Below, one piece after another: positions 43,651 to 51,921 of a DNA stretch of 56,104 bases (position 1 is the stretch's first letter; the number at the start of each line of letters is the position of its first letter). Made by a program: the position numbers and the translations under genes. Source of the DNA: Chitinophagaceae bacterium (GTDB lineage Bacteria; Bacteroidota; Bacteroidia; Chitinophagales; Chitinophagaceae); contig JACMKU010000142.1 in the NCBI GenBank assembly GCA_014379965.1, positions 1 through 56,104 of the forward strand, read 5' to 3'. Under the pieces are notes generated by a model, which made no database searches, was not told the DNA's origin, and saw only the letters and a program-made list of their open reading frames with translations.

Positions 43651-44523
43651 CTACCCAAATAATGAACTACTTAAGTATCTATCTCCGCGGTCGCAGGCAA
43701 TGAAAACGATGACACCCTTATCTAGTTCTTTTGCAAGTCTTATTGCCGCCGATGCCGCTCCGCCGCTGCTCATGCCTGCGAAGATGCCTTCTACCTTCGC
43801 CAGTTGGCGGGTCATCAGTGTGGCCTCCTGTTGCGACACATCCATCACTCTGTCTACGCGATCGGGTTCGAAGATCTTGGGTAAGTATTCGGTTGGCCAG
43901 CGACGAATACCTGGGATGGAAGATTCTTCTGTTGGCTGGCAGCCGACGATTTGAATGGAAGGATCGATCTCTTTGAAATACCGGGAGCAACCCATGATCG
44001 TTCCGGTAGTCCCCATAGAACTCACAAAATGCGTAAGCGATTTTTTTGTGTCGCGCCATATCTCGGGGCCAGTTGTTTTGTAGTGCGCGAGGTAGTTGTC
44101 AGGGTTTGCAAATTGGTTAAGTATATAAAACTTCCCAGTGGCCGCCTTTTCGTCTGCGTAGTCCCTGCAAACTTCAATGCTATCGAGGAGTGTGACCTTG
44201 GCGCCAAAGGCCTCCATGGTAAGCGTGCGCTCGCGGGTAGAAGTGGAGGGCATCACGAGTTCAATATCCAGGTCATACAATCGCGCGATCATTGCTAAAG
44301 CGATTCCAGTATTCCCGCTAGTGGCTTCTATCAGTTGTGTGCCCGACCCGATATCGCCGCGTTCGATTGCAGACCGGATCATGTTCAATGCCGGCCGATC
44401 CTTCACACTACCACCGGGGTTATTGCCTTCCAGTTTAGCATAAATAGTAACCTTCGGATTTGGACTGAGTTTCTTCAATTCCACCATTGGAGTATTCCCA
44501 ACCAAGTCTGCGAGAGAATGCAT
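43651..44523 (-). CDS. cysM: Cysteine synthase B-type (O-acetylserine sulfhydrylase)
   Basis: The 290-residue PLP enzyme makes cysteine from O-acetylserine and sulfide or thiosulfate. The PLP lysine is in GGSVKDRPAL, the Asn-loop in EATSGNTGIALA, and the phosphate cradle in MGTTGTIMG. Start 44523 (MHSLADLVGNTPMVEL) matches the family; an 18-residue upstream extension in frame is encoded partly by the CAATAGG repeat and is not used. It is 94 bases downstream of cysE on the same strand, which gives a cysteine-synthesis pair. Confidence 0.93.
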   Translation of the reverse strand: MHSLADLVGNTPMVELKKLSPNPKVTIYAKLEGNNPGGSVKDRPALNMIRSAIERGDIGSGTQLIEATSGNTGIALAMIARLYDLDIELVMPSTSTRERTLTMEAFGAKVTLLDSIEVCRDYADEKAATGKFYILNQFANPDNYLAHYKTTGPEIWRDTKKSLTHFVSSMGTTGTIMGCSRYFKEIDPSIQIVGCQPTEESSIPGIRRWPTEYLPKIFEPDRVDRVMDVSQQEATLMTRQLAKVEGIFAGMSSGGAASAAIRLAKELDKGVIVFIACDRGDRYLSSSLFG

Positions 44524-44553
44524 AAATGTAAGTTCGTAAGAGTCTGAAAGATC

Positions 44554-44620
44554 AAATAGCCAATAGGCAATAAGCAATTGGCAACTGGCAATGGGTTATT
44601 GTCTATTGCATATTGCCTAT
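44554..44620. repeat. CAATAGG heptamer palindrome between cysE and cysM
   Basis: The units CAATAGG, CAATAAG, CAATTGG, CAACTGG and CAATGGG (44561-44595) are followed by inverted TTATTGT, CTATTGC, ATATTGC and CTATTGC. The last one contains the stop codon of cysE (44617-44619). Confidence 0.82.
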
Positions 44621-45432
44621 TGCTTTTCCTCCATCGCGGCCACCACCTCAATATCCGGCCTATGATATACAGTAGAACAGGGAGGGATGCTCTTTGTCAG
44701 CCAGACATTACCACCAATGATGCTATGATGTCCGATGACTGTCTCGCCACCCAGGATGGTCGCTCCGGAATAAATGATCACGTGATCTTCTACAGTAGGA
44801 TGTCGCTTTATGTGCGCCATCGATTTGTCAACACTCAAAGCGCCCAGCGTGACACCCTGGTAAAGTTTGACATGATCTCCGATGATGCATGTTTCACCCA
44901 CGACAATACCGGTACCGTGATCGATGAAGAAATATTCACCAATGATCGCCCCTGGATGGATGTCGATCCCTGTTTTGGAATGAGCATACTCTGTGATGAT
45001 CCTCGGCAGAAGAGGTACTTCGAGCCGAACAAGCGCATGGGCGATACGATAAAAACTGATGGCGTAAAAACCAGGATAGGCCCTGATCACTTCGAAACGT
45101 GTGCGTGCTGCAGGATCTCCATCGAGCAATGCTTCTATATCTGTATTTAAAACACGGTATAGGCCTGGAACTAATTGGAAAAAACGTTTTGCCTTTTCTG
45201 CTGCATTGCATTCCTGGCAGGCCGTCGTCGCATTCAATATGCGGCCTAGCTGTACTTCAAGGGTGGTGAAATTATTTTCAATTTCCTCCACGGACGTGGA
45301 TACAGTATCCGAGCGCTCGGGAAATAAAAGGGCGACCAGTTTCAATGCCCATTCTGCAATGAGGTCATTGGGAGGAACGGCCTGGGCATCTTTCTGTTTT
45401 TCGAGAATGTGGCGTAAGAATTCCTGTTTCAT
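44617..45432 (-). CDS. cysE: Serine O-acetyltransferase
   Basis: The 271-residue enzyme activates serine with acetyl-CoA for cysteine synthesis. The N-terminal helical domain is followed by a left-handed beta-helix with hexapeptide repeats. Landmarks are SKTGIDIHPGAIIGEYFFIDHGTG with the catalytic His, IIGDHVKLYQGVTLGALSV, RHPTVEDHVIIYSGATILGG. Start 45432 (MKQEFLRHILEK) is preferred to an upstream in-frame ATG at 45459. It is placed directly upstream of cysM, its pathway partner. Confidence 0.94.
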   Translation of the reverse strand: MKQEFLRHILEKQKDAQAVPPNDLIAEWALKLVALLFPERSDTVSTSVEEIENNFTTLEVQLGRILNATTACQECNAAEKAKRFFQLVPGLYRVLNTDIEALLDGDPAARTRFEVIRAYPGFYAISFYRIAHALVRLEVPLLPRIITEYAHSKTGIDIHPGAIIGEYFFIDHGTGIVVGETCIIGDHVKLYQGVTLGALSVDKSMAHIKRHPTVEDHVIIYSGATILGGETVIGHHSIIGGNVWLTKSIPPCSTVYHRPDIEVVAAMEEKQ

Positions 45433-45522
45433 AAAAATCGGCTGGTTTACATAGCGCAAATTACCACATAAATAACAGCGGATGAGGTTGGGATGTTTTG
45501 GGAAAGCCTAATTTTTCGCAAA

Positions 45523-45622
45523 GGTTTCACGCAAAGGCGCGGAGGCGCAGAGGTATTTTGGAATTAGTAATCGGGAATCTGGAATCGTGATACCCAATTC
45601 CTAATTCCCGATTCCTACATTC
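45523..45622. repeat. CGCAAAGG tract and GGAATTA heptamer palindrome
   Basis: CGCAAAGGTTTCACGCAAAG begins at 45523. From 45560 the units GGAATTA, GTAATCG, GGAATCT and GGAATCG are followed by inverted CAATTCC, TAATTCC, CGATTCC and TACATTC (45595-45622). The same GGAATTA unit recurs at 48087. Confidence 0.78.
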
Positions 45623-45641
45623 ATATGCGATTTGCGTGAGA

Positions 45642-46709
45642 TTAGCCGTTCCGACCGATACAATTGAGATCCTCAAACGCCACTTCAAGCCGCTTGCAAA
45701 AAGTCTCTTCGCCTTTGCGGAGCCAAACCCGAGGATCATAGTATTTCTTGTTTGGCTTATCATCTCCCTCGGGATTGCCTAGTTGTCCCTGGAGGAAGCC
45801 TTCACTTTTCTTGTAATTGTTAAGTACTCCTTCCCAAAAAGCCCACTGCAAGTCGGTATCAATGTTCATCTTGATAGCTCCATACCCGATCGCCTCGCGT
45901 ATCTGGTGCTGGGGAGACCCGCTACCTCCATGGAAGACGAAGAATACCGGCTTCTCGGCAGTTTTCAGTTCCTTTTGTATGTAGACCTGGCTATTGTTTA
46001 ATATTTCCGGGCGGAGTTCTACGTTTCCGGGTTTATATACGCCGTGAACGTTTCCAAATGCGGCAGCTACAGTGAAAAGGTTTCCTATTTTGCTCAGTTC
46101 CTTGAATGCATAGGCCACGTCTTCGGGCTGGGTGTATAATTTGGAGTTCTCGACGTCACTATTATCTACACCATCCTCTTCACCTCCAGTCACACCAAGT
46201 TCGATCTCAATTCCCATTCCCAGCGGCTTCATTCGCTTGTAGAATTCCACGGAGGTCTGTATGTTCTCTTCGATAGGCTCTTCGCTGAGGTCGAGCATGT
46301 GAGAACTAAATAACGGCTGCTTCTTTTCTTTAAAATACTGTTCGCCGGCATCGATGAGGCCACTGATCCAAGGCAGCCATTTCTTGGATGCGTGGTCAGT
46401 GTGAAGTACTACGGCTACGCCATAATGTTTTGCGACATTGTGAATATGCAGGGCACCCGAGATTCCACCAGAGATATTTCCCTGTAGCTTATCGTTAGGC
46501 ATTCCTTTCCCTGCTATGAATTGCGCACCGCCATTAGAGAACTGTATGATGACTGGTGAATTTACCTTTGCCGCCGTCTCAAGCGTGGCATTGATCGTAT
46601 TAGTACCGATCGTATTTACTGCTGGTAGGGCAAACTTATTTTCTTTCGCGTCTTTGTAGAGTGCTGCAAGATCCTCGCCGAAGAGCACCCCGGCTTTGTA
46701 CTTTCCCAT
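45642..46709 (-). CDS. fba: Class II fructose-bisphosphate aldolase
   Basis: The zinc-dependent aldolase interconverts fructose-1,6-bisphosphate with two triose phosphates. The 355-residue protein shows LHTDHASKKWLPW with zinc ligands, EIELGVTGGEEDGVDN, and the C-terminal FHGGSGSPQHQIREAIGYG and KMNIDTDLQWAFW. It is followed at 46820 by palindrome copy D. No other sugar genes adjoin it. Confidence 0.97.
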   Translation of the reverse strand: MGKYKAGVLFGEDLAALYKDAKENKFALPAVNTIGTNTINATLETAAKVNSPVIIQFSNGGAQFIAGKGMPNDKLQGNISGGISGALHIHNVAKHYGVAVVLHTDHASKKWLPWISGLIDAGEQYFKEKKQPLFSSHMLDLSEEPIEENIQTSVEFYKRMKPLGMGIEIELGVTGGEEDGVDNSDVENSKLYTQPEDVAYAFKELSKIGNLFTVAAAFGNVHGVYKPGNVELRPEILNNSQVYIQKELKTAEKPVFFVFHGGSGSPQHQIREAIGYGAIKMNIDTDLQWAFWEGVLNNYKKSEGFLQGQLGNPEGDDKPNKKYYDPRVWLRKGEETFCKRLEVAFEDLNCIGRNG

Positions 46710-46819
46710 CGTGGTGATGTTGTTTTAAGTGATTAATAGGTTATTCCCCGAATAAACAGGGGATGGCAGGCAGGCGCTAAGGTAGAGGAAAAAAACAGAA
46801 GTTGCGATTGAAAGCTGGT

Positions 46820-46935
46820 TCGTTTAACGTTTAAAGGTTTAAGAGTTTAACGTTCTGAAATCAGTTGGATTCAATACTTTATTAGGTGATTCTAGAATCA
46901 GAACGTTAAACTCTTAAACCTTTAAACGTTAAACC
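46820..46935. repeat. CGTTTAA heptamer palindrome, copy D, with matching changes in both arms
   Basis: The left arm at 46821-46855 and the right arm at 46901-46935 are complementary at 34 of 35 positions. The units differ from copies B and E (TTTAAAGG and TTTAAGAG instead of TTTAAGGG), yet the differences appear in both arms. The spacer is 45 bases and contains GTTCTGAAATCA against AGAATCAGAAC. The right arm ends 7 bases before the stop codon of the following minus-strand gene. Confidence 0.88.
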
Positions 46936-46942
46936 TTGGGCT

Positions 46943-48049
46943 TCAATCCGCCGTCTTCCCAAAATTCTTCTGAATCATCATTAGGTTCTTCTGTAGTGTA
47001 TGTTTCAATTGCCGCTTCACTACTTGTCCCATCGATTGCGATTTGTGGAATGTCGTTGTATGAAAGTGTTCGTTTAGTTGGTCTCTTAATTGTTTCGTTT
47101 TCTCGTGGGTGGAAATTGTGTCTTTTGACATTATATCTAGAAGTTCCTTGATTCGGTACCGGGAGGAAGCGAGCCGAAATGTGATCATCGTTCTTTCTTC
47201 AGCCTGGTATTGCGCGATGGACTCTTTGTTGAGGTGCTTTATTGAAAGGTCAACATAAGGGTAGTTTTCTTTGAAAAACTGCGGCAGGTAAAGATTCTTT
47301 CGGCCCTCGAACGACTGCTGGTCGAAATCTATAGCCCGGATGCGGTATTGATAGTCCTCGATATCAGGCGTGATATCCACCACGAAATTATAACTGCGCA
47401 TATCGCCGAGCAGGCGAACGAAGCATCGCTCGTTAAACTTCACAAATTCCTTCGCCAGCCGGATCTTATTGGTTACCGGATCGTTCATCATTTGTTGGAT
47501 GAATACATCGCCGGGGATTCCCGGGATGTGTTCTTCTACCAGTGTGTTGTCGCAGGTAAAGAATGTTATTCGGTTTGGCGACAACACATGCTCGAGTTCG
47601 AGGCCATATATTCGCGAAGCGTCCGCAATCTTGATATAATAGTGATCATAGTTGTCGTTGAATTTATTGACGATCCTTATACGGAAAGGGTGAGAGTTGC
47701 CAAAACTGCAATAGTCGATCCTTGCCACATCAAGATGGTTAATGAAGCTTAGATCTCCCTCGGTCTTGAGGATAGCATATATCTGCACGAGTCCTTCCCG
47801 AATAAAATCCCAGTCGCGGCTATCATAAGATGTCTTCTCCCACAATGTGTCCTTTCCGGTTTTATCGAGAATAGGAACCGACCAGGTATAGTTGAGAAGG
47901 TTAGAATATGTGACAGGAAGCCTTACTTCCCGTCCATGGATACGTAGGTAATGCCGCAATTGATCATTTACCGGGTACATGGGTTTCTTCCGGGAAGGCT
48001 TATCGCCTTCATCACCATGAAGACTGTTTCTATTTTCGGTGAAACTCAT
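46943..48049 (-). CDS. Conserved hypothetical with protein-kinase-like features
   Basis: The 368-residue cytoplasmic protein has no signal peptide. YYIKIADASRIYGLELEHVLS, VEEHIPGIPGDVFIQ, RCFVRLLGDMRSYNFVV and YRIRAIDFDQQSFEG occur in the order of an ABC1/choline-kinase-like fold: Lys loop, hinge, catalytic loop, DFD motif. The catalytic loop reads GDMRSYNFVV, which lacks the usual His/Arg-Asp-x-x-x-x-Asn spacing, so activity is doubtful. I do not recognise a named family. Start 48049 (ATG) is chosen over an upstream TTG. Confidence 0.7.
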   Translation of the reverse strand: MSFTENRNSLHGDEGDKPSRKKPMYPVNDQLRHYLRIHGREVRLPVTYSNLLNYTWSVPILDKTGKDTLWEKTSYDSRDWDFIREGLVQIYAILKTEGDLSFINHLDVARIDYCSFGNSHPFRIRIVNKFNDNYDHYYIKIADASRIYGLELEHVLSPNRITFFTCDNTLVEEHIPGIPGDVFIQQMMNDPVTNKIRLAKEFVKFNERCFVRLLGDMRSYNFVVDITPDIEDYQYRIRAIDFDQQSFEGRKNLYLPQFFKENYPYVDLSIKHLNKESIAQYQAEERTMITFRLASSRYRIKELLDIMSKDTISTHEKTKQLRDQLNEHFHTTTFHKSQSMGQVVKRQLKHTLQKNLMMIQKNFGKTAD

Positions 48050-48086
48050 CGGGGTCAAGATACGAGATTGGATTAGATCACCGTTT

Positions 48087-48117
48087 AGGAATTAGGAATC
48101 AGTAATCGGGAATTGGG
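48087..48117. repeat. GGAATTA-type heptamer tract
   Basis: Four 7-mers (AGGAATT, AGGAATC, AGTAATC, GGGAATT) lie between the kinase-like gene and the metal-receptor gene. They are single-armed. Confidence 0.7.
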
Positions 48118-48163
48118 TCTGTACTCTCGGAATACGCTCTCCGCGGTCTCTCCTGCACTTGTC

Positions 48164-48949
48164 TCACAAGGTTCGAGCGGAAAGCTTCTCAAAATACGCT
48201 GGCGCTTCTGCAAGCCTGCTTCCATACCAGCTAAACATTTCCCCGTCAACCAACACAAGCCTGGTTGTAGGTAGCTCGGACTGCAGTTCGTCAATGTGTT
48301 TCCGTTTGAAGGGGTAGGGCTCCGAAGACAGAAAAACCAGGTCGCAATTCGTAGCACGAATATCCTCCAGGCTTACTTTGGGATAGCGGGAAAGGTGTGA
48401 AAAAGCGTTGTAGAATCCGGCAGACTGGAGCATGGCATGAATGAAGGTGTCGCCTCCGACAGTCATGTATGGATTTTGCCAGATCAGGTAGGCGGCCGAT
48501 AGAGGCTGATTTGAATGGGGTAATTGGGAAAACTTGCTCCTGATGCGATTCACCAGCAACAAGGCATTCCTTTCCTTGCCTGTAATGGCCCCTACCTGGG
48601 TGATCATTTCATAAGCATCATCAAGCGTGTTCACATCGCTTATCCAGACTGGGTAGTAGTTGATTAGTTCCTCAACCTGCTCCTTCACGTTCTCCTCTTT
48701 GTTAGCTATGATGAGGTCGGGGAGTAGGGCATGGATGGCGTCCATGTTCAGCTGCTTGGTGCCTCCTACTTTGGGCTTAGAATGAAACCATTGCTGTGGG
48801 TGCACACAGAATTTGGTGATGCCTGCTACTTCTTCATTCAACCCCAGGTCAAATAGCAGCTCTGTCTGTGACGGGACTAACGAGACGATCCTACGCGGAA
48901 TACGCGGCAGATTAATGGTATGCTGGGTCTGGTCTGTAAATGATAGCAT
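48164..48949 (-). CDS. Helical-backbone metal receptor (BtuF-like, cytoplasmic)
   Basis: The 261-residue protein has the cobalamin/siderophore-binding fold signature: PRRIVSLVPSQTELLFDLGL, EVAGITKFCVHP, VGGTKQLNMDAIHALLPDLIIANKEEN and the C-terminal FLSSEPYPFKRKHIDEL. Unlike transport components it has no signal peptide or lipobox, so as annotated it would stay in the cytoplasm. Residues HPQQWF and WYGSRL are plausible ligand contacts. No permease or ATPase is adjacent. The assignment to the fold is firm; the ligand is unknown. Confidence 0.85.
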   Translation of the reverse strand: MLSFTDQTQHTINLPRIPRRIVSLVPSQTELLFDLGLNEEVAGITKFCVHPQQWFHSKPKVGGTKQLNMDAIHALLPDLIIANKEENVKEQVEELINYYPVWISDVNTLDDAYEMITQVGAITGKERNALLLVNRIRSKFSQLPHSNQPLSAAYLIWQNPYMTVGGDTFIHAMLQSAGFYNAFSHLSRYPKVSLEDIRATNCDLVFLSSEPYPFKRKHIDELQSELPTTRLVLVDGEMFSWYGSRLAEAPAYFEKLSARTL

Positions 48950-49653
48950 CGCCGAAATTACTCCTACGGAGTCCTTCTAGCTGCAAATTAGTTGAAATTG
49001 GGAAAGGGAAAATAAATCGAAAAGAGAACGGCCAAGAGCATCACCGCGCCCCCTGCTAACGAAAGCTAGCAGAGGGGGTCCGGATGTTAATTCTTTTCAT
49101 GGATTTGGACACGGTGACTGATGGTCTTCAAGGAAATGGACGGTTTGGTTTTTCTACAGGATCTGGATCTGGTTTTCAAGGATTGGGTTAGTGAATTTCC
49201 TAAGGATTGGTTTTGGTTTCGAATTTCTTCTTGGACGGTTTGTTTCGGTCTTTCTAAGGGTTGGATGTTTCTTCTAAGGTATTGGATATAAAAACGGTCT
49301 TAAAAAAGGAAAGAAGTTGATTGATACTGGATTTTTTTTGCCCGATAAAAATCGGGTGGTCTTTTCTCAGGATTTGGATTTTTGGTTTTTGGTTGTTCTT
49401 AGTGATATTGGATTTCTTGGTTTTTTCGATTGATGTTGGATCTTTTCAGATTGTTGACCAATCAACTTCGGCATCAAAAATAATTGGCAAAGCATTAAGA
49501 AAGTAGAGCAAAACAACTAAACTTTAATACGATAATCACTACAGATCAACTAGTAAAGCAGCGAGATTGATGTTGCGCCATTAACGTTGCTGTTTGAGTA
49601 AATTTACTAATTAGGCCTTACGCAAACGATTTCTGATTTGATGAATGTCAAAC
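48950..49653. other. Long non-coding tract with G/T-rich degenerate repeats
   Basis: About 700 bases without a supported gene. ACTCC-TAC-GGAGT forms a hairpin at 48960-48972. A strong hairpin with a GAAA tetraloop lies at 49049-49078 (CCCCC TGCTA paired with TAGCA GGGGG, a 2-base bulge). From about 49080 to 49460 the plus strand is poor in C and carries degenerate units of the form TTYCTAAGGATTGG at 49153, 49174, 49197, 49251, 49271 and 49362. A small hairpin, CCCGAT/ATCGGG, is at 49341-49356. Confidence 0.55.
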
Positions 49654-49810
49654 AGTGAGTGGTCAATAGTGAATAGTGAGTGGTGTCTGCAATTTGAAAA
49701 TTCTATGCCTGTTCGAAAAATGAAAGCATGTCTCTGTAATCAGCATCCACTCACTACTCACTACTCACTACTCACCACTGACCATTGACCACTCACCATT
49801 CACTCATCAT
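49654..49810. repeat. GTGAGTG heptamer palindrome
   Basis: The left units GTGAGTG, GTCAATA, GTGAATA and GTGAGTG (49654-49681) face nine inverted units from 49748 (CACTCAC, TACTCAC three times, CACTGAC, CATTGAC, CACTCAC, CATTCAC). The run reaches the cystathionine beta-synthase stop codon at 49807-49809. The spacer is about 60 bases. Confidence 0.85.
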
Positions 49811-51162
49811 CCTAGCGCCTGCAGAATATCATACTTCGTAACAATGTGATAATTCCCGCCATCATCTTTTGACAGGACTGCACCATTGCCCTTATGGATC
49901 AGCGAGCTTAACTTCTCCACCGGTGTATCGAAGGCCACAATAGGAAGTGAAGGCTCTATGACATCGGCTACTTTGGAGTTTTTTATTTCTGGGTTGTCGA
50001 AGATCTTTTGGAAAAGTCCGCCTTCGGAAATCGCGCCCATTGGCCCATTTCCATTGATAACGGGTATTTGCTCGATGTCGTATTTCTTCATCAATTCTAC
50101 CGCCTCTGCAACCGTCTGCCCTGGTTCTATCGTGATCAGGCGCTTCGTGCCTCTCGAGCTGATCACATCCTTGAAAGTCTTCACATCGAGGAAACCCCGC
50201 TCAATCATCCATTGATCATTATATATTTTTCCGACATAGCGACTGCCGTGGTCATGAAATATGCACACCACCATGTCGTCTTTCGTGAGCCTGCTCTTCA
50301 ATTGCATCAATCCCTGTATACAGCTGCCAGCACTATATCCACAGAATATCCCTTCTTCTTTCGCGAGTTTCCTGGCCATCACCGCACCATCTTTATCCGT
50401 CACCTGTTCGAAATGATCTATCACGCTCATGTCGTAGTTGAGCGGTACGAAATCCTCCCCAAATCCTTCCGAAATGTATGGATGCACCTCTTTCATATCC
50501 ACTTCTCCAGTACGGAAGTACTTTGTGAGCAAAGAACCGTAAACATCAATGGCCCAGATTTGTATGTTTGGTTTTTTTTCTTTGAGATACATCGCCACTC
50601 CCGTAATTGTACCCCCGGTCCCAGCCGTGCACACAAGGTGCGTAAGCTTGCCATCGGTCTGGTTCCATATCTCTGGGCCCGTAGTCTCGTAGTGCGCCAA
50701 CCGGTTTGCGAGATTGTCATACTGGTTCATGTGAAATGAATTCGGAATCTCCGTAGCCAGTCTCTTAGCCACACTATAATAGCTGCGGGGGTCCTCAGGT
50801 ATTACATTGGTAGGGCAGACGATCACCTCGGCTCCTACGGCCTTAAGGATATCGGCCTTCTCTTTCGATTGCTTATCTGTAGTGACGAAAATGCATTTGA
50901 ATCCTTTGACGACTGCTGCAAGAGCGAGCCCCATTCCAGTATTTCCACTAGTGCCTTCGATGATCGTGCCACCAGGTTTTAGCTTTCCTTCCTGGACGGC
51001 TACTTCCACCATCTTCAACGCCATTCGGTCTTTGATAGAGTTTCCGGGATTAAAGTAATCGACTTTCGCGACAACTTGACATGGAAAATCCTTTGTAATC
51101 TTATTAAGCCTTATCATCGGCGTGTTGCCTATCGTTTCGAGTATATTATTCTTGATGTCCAT
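49807..51162 (-). CDS. Cystathionine beta-synthase (PLP enzyme with tandem CBS domains)
   Basis: The 451-residue protein begins with a fold-type II PLP core: NPGNSIKDRMAL with the PLP Lys, EGTSGNTGMGLA and VCTAGTGGTITG. A pair of CBS domains follows at about residues 335-451 (TVAEAVELMKKYDIEQIPVI and VEKLSSLIHKGNGAVL). It probably condenses serine and homocysteine, or acts as a cysteine synthase variant; the tandem CBS modules suggest adenosyl-ligand control. Start 51162 (MDIKNNILETIGNTPMIRL) is chosen; upstream codons overlap the promoter. Confidence 0.93.
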   Translation of the reverse strand: MDIKNNILETIGNTPMIRLNKITKDFPCQVVAKVDYFNPGNSIKDRMALKMVEVAVQEGKLKPGGTIIEGTSGNTGMGLALAAVVKGFKCIFVTTDKQSKEKADILKAVGAEVIVCPTNVIPEDPRSYYSVAKRLATEIPNSFHMNQYDNLANRLAHYETTGPEIWNQTDGKLTHLVCTAGTGGTITGVAMYLKEKKPNIQIWAIDVYGSLLTKYFRTGEVDMKEVHPYISEGFGEDFVPLNYDMSVIDHFEQVTDKDGAVMARKLAKEEGIFCGYSAGSCIQGLMQLKSRLTKDDMVVCIFHDHGSRYVGKIYNDQWMIERGFLDVKTFKDVISSRGTKRLITIEPGQTVAEAVELMKKYDIEQIPVINGNGPMGAISEGGLFQKIFDNPEIKNSKVADVIEPSLPIVAFDTPVEKLSSLIHKGNGAVLSKDDGGNYHIVTKYDILQALG

Positions 51163-51180
51163 GCAGCAATTGTATTGGGG

Positions 51181-51188
51181 CAAAGGTA
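51181..51188 (-). promoter_or_regulatory. Promoter box (TACCTTTG on minus strand)
   Basis: CAAAGGTA on the plus strand reads TACCTTTG on the minus strand, an exact TAnnTTTG match 19 bases before the cystathionine beta-synthase ATG. Confidence 0.5.
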
Positions 51189-51236
51189 AGAATCTTGCCG
51201 TTGTCCCCGATAAAGTCACAGATTAGGCCAGAACGC

Positions 51237-51266
51237 AAAAAACCCTCCTGCGAACAGAAGGGTTTT
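51237..51266 (-). terminator. Intrinsic terminator of the sigma/anti-sigma unit (minus strand)
   Basis: On the minus strand AAAACCCT and AGGGTTTT (51239-51246 and 51259-51266) pair, with an inner CTG/CAG helix and a CGAA-type loop. The structure ends in six T bases (plus-strand A run 51237-51242). It lies about 130 bases after the anti-sigma gene stop. Confidence 0.7.
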
Positions 51267-51315
51267 ACCGGACAAGATGATTGGTGAATCATCGAGCATT
51301 GTGGAGTGGGTGGTA

Positions 51316-51403
51316 AGTTGACTAGGTTGATTAAGTTGATTAAGTTGATTGTTGTGATTTATGAAGATTGGTCACTGGCAAGCCCAATCAACCACTCAAC
51401 TAA
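51316..51403. repeat. GTTGATTAA 9-base repeat
   Basis: The units AAGTTGACT, AGGTTGATT, AAGTTGATT and AAGTTGATT (51316-51351) have 9-base rather than 7-base spacing. An inverted CAATCAAC CACTCAAC follows at 51385-51400. It ends at the stop codon of the anti-sigma gene. Confidence 0.65.
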
Positions 51404-51912
51404 CTTTCCTCGCGAAACTTCCTCCTCTTATTCGCCAAATACCTATCGAGAAGGAACAATCCGAGTATTACGTTGATCATCATAAATACATTGACGTAAC
51501 TATTATTGAAGAACCGGGTATAGTCAACTTTACCGAGGTCGAAGGGAATGGATGTTCCACCCTTTTCACTCCAGTTGACCTGGCCGAACCCATACACCAG
51601 GAAGCCGATAACGAGTGTGATGAAAAAGAGGCCGATACCCCAGATGATCCTTTTATTGATATAAGTGCTTGTTGCGGGTGCGATATGCAGCCTTGTTATT
51701 TCTTCCATCACATTCTTAGTGAAGCGAAGCGAAGGCTCTTCCAGCTCTGAGGAGCGTAGGAGCTCATTCACCTCCAGTAACTCGCCATACTTAGCTTTCC
51801 ATTCAGCATTGTCAATGAGTAATTGCTCAATGGCCGAAACTTCGGCGCGTGGAGCAGTGCCATCGATATAGCTCCACAGGCGTTCCTCCATATTATCAAG
51901 ATGTGCTTCCAT
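51400..51912 (-). CDS. Anti-sigma factor (single-pass membrane protein)
   Basis: The 170-residue protein has an N-terminal helical domain (LWSYIDGTAPRAEVSAIEQLL, about 10-60) of the kind that clamps ECF sigma factors, but without the Cys-His zinc site. Two hydrophobic segments follow (about 88-110 and 138-155). It is 9 bases downstream of an ECF sigma gene on the same strand. Pairing with that sigma factor is inferred from adjacency and the domain. Confidence 0.85.
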   Translation of the reverse strand: MEAHLDNMEERLWSYIDGTAPRAEVSAIEQLLIDNAEWKAKYGELLEVNELLRSSELEEPSLRFTKNVMEEITRLHIAPATSTYINKRIIWGIGLFFITLVIGFLVYGFGQVNWSEKGGTSIPFDLGKVDYTRFFNNSYVNVFMMINVILGLFLLDRYLANKRRKFREES

Positions 51913-51921
51913 AACAACAAT

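Noticed and set aside
43286..43954. A 222-codon plus-strand frame overlapping the cysM end
   Set aside because: It passes through the AGCATCC repeat and then mirrors cysM, so it is a shadow of the real gene and the repeat.
49341..49356. CCCGAT/ATCGGG hairpin considered as a terminator
   Set aside because: The T-run lies before the hairpin on the plus strand and would be an A-run after it on the minus strand, so neither direction fits.
49321..49506. A 61-codon frame in the G/T-rich tract
   Set aside because: It is made of Phe, Trp, Leu and Ile from low-complexity DNA and has no protein-like pattern.
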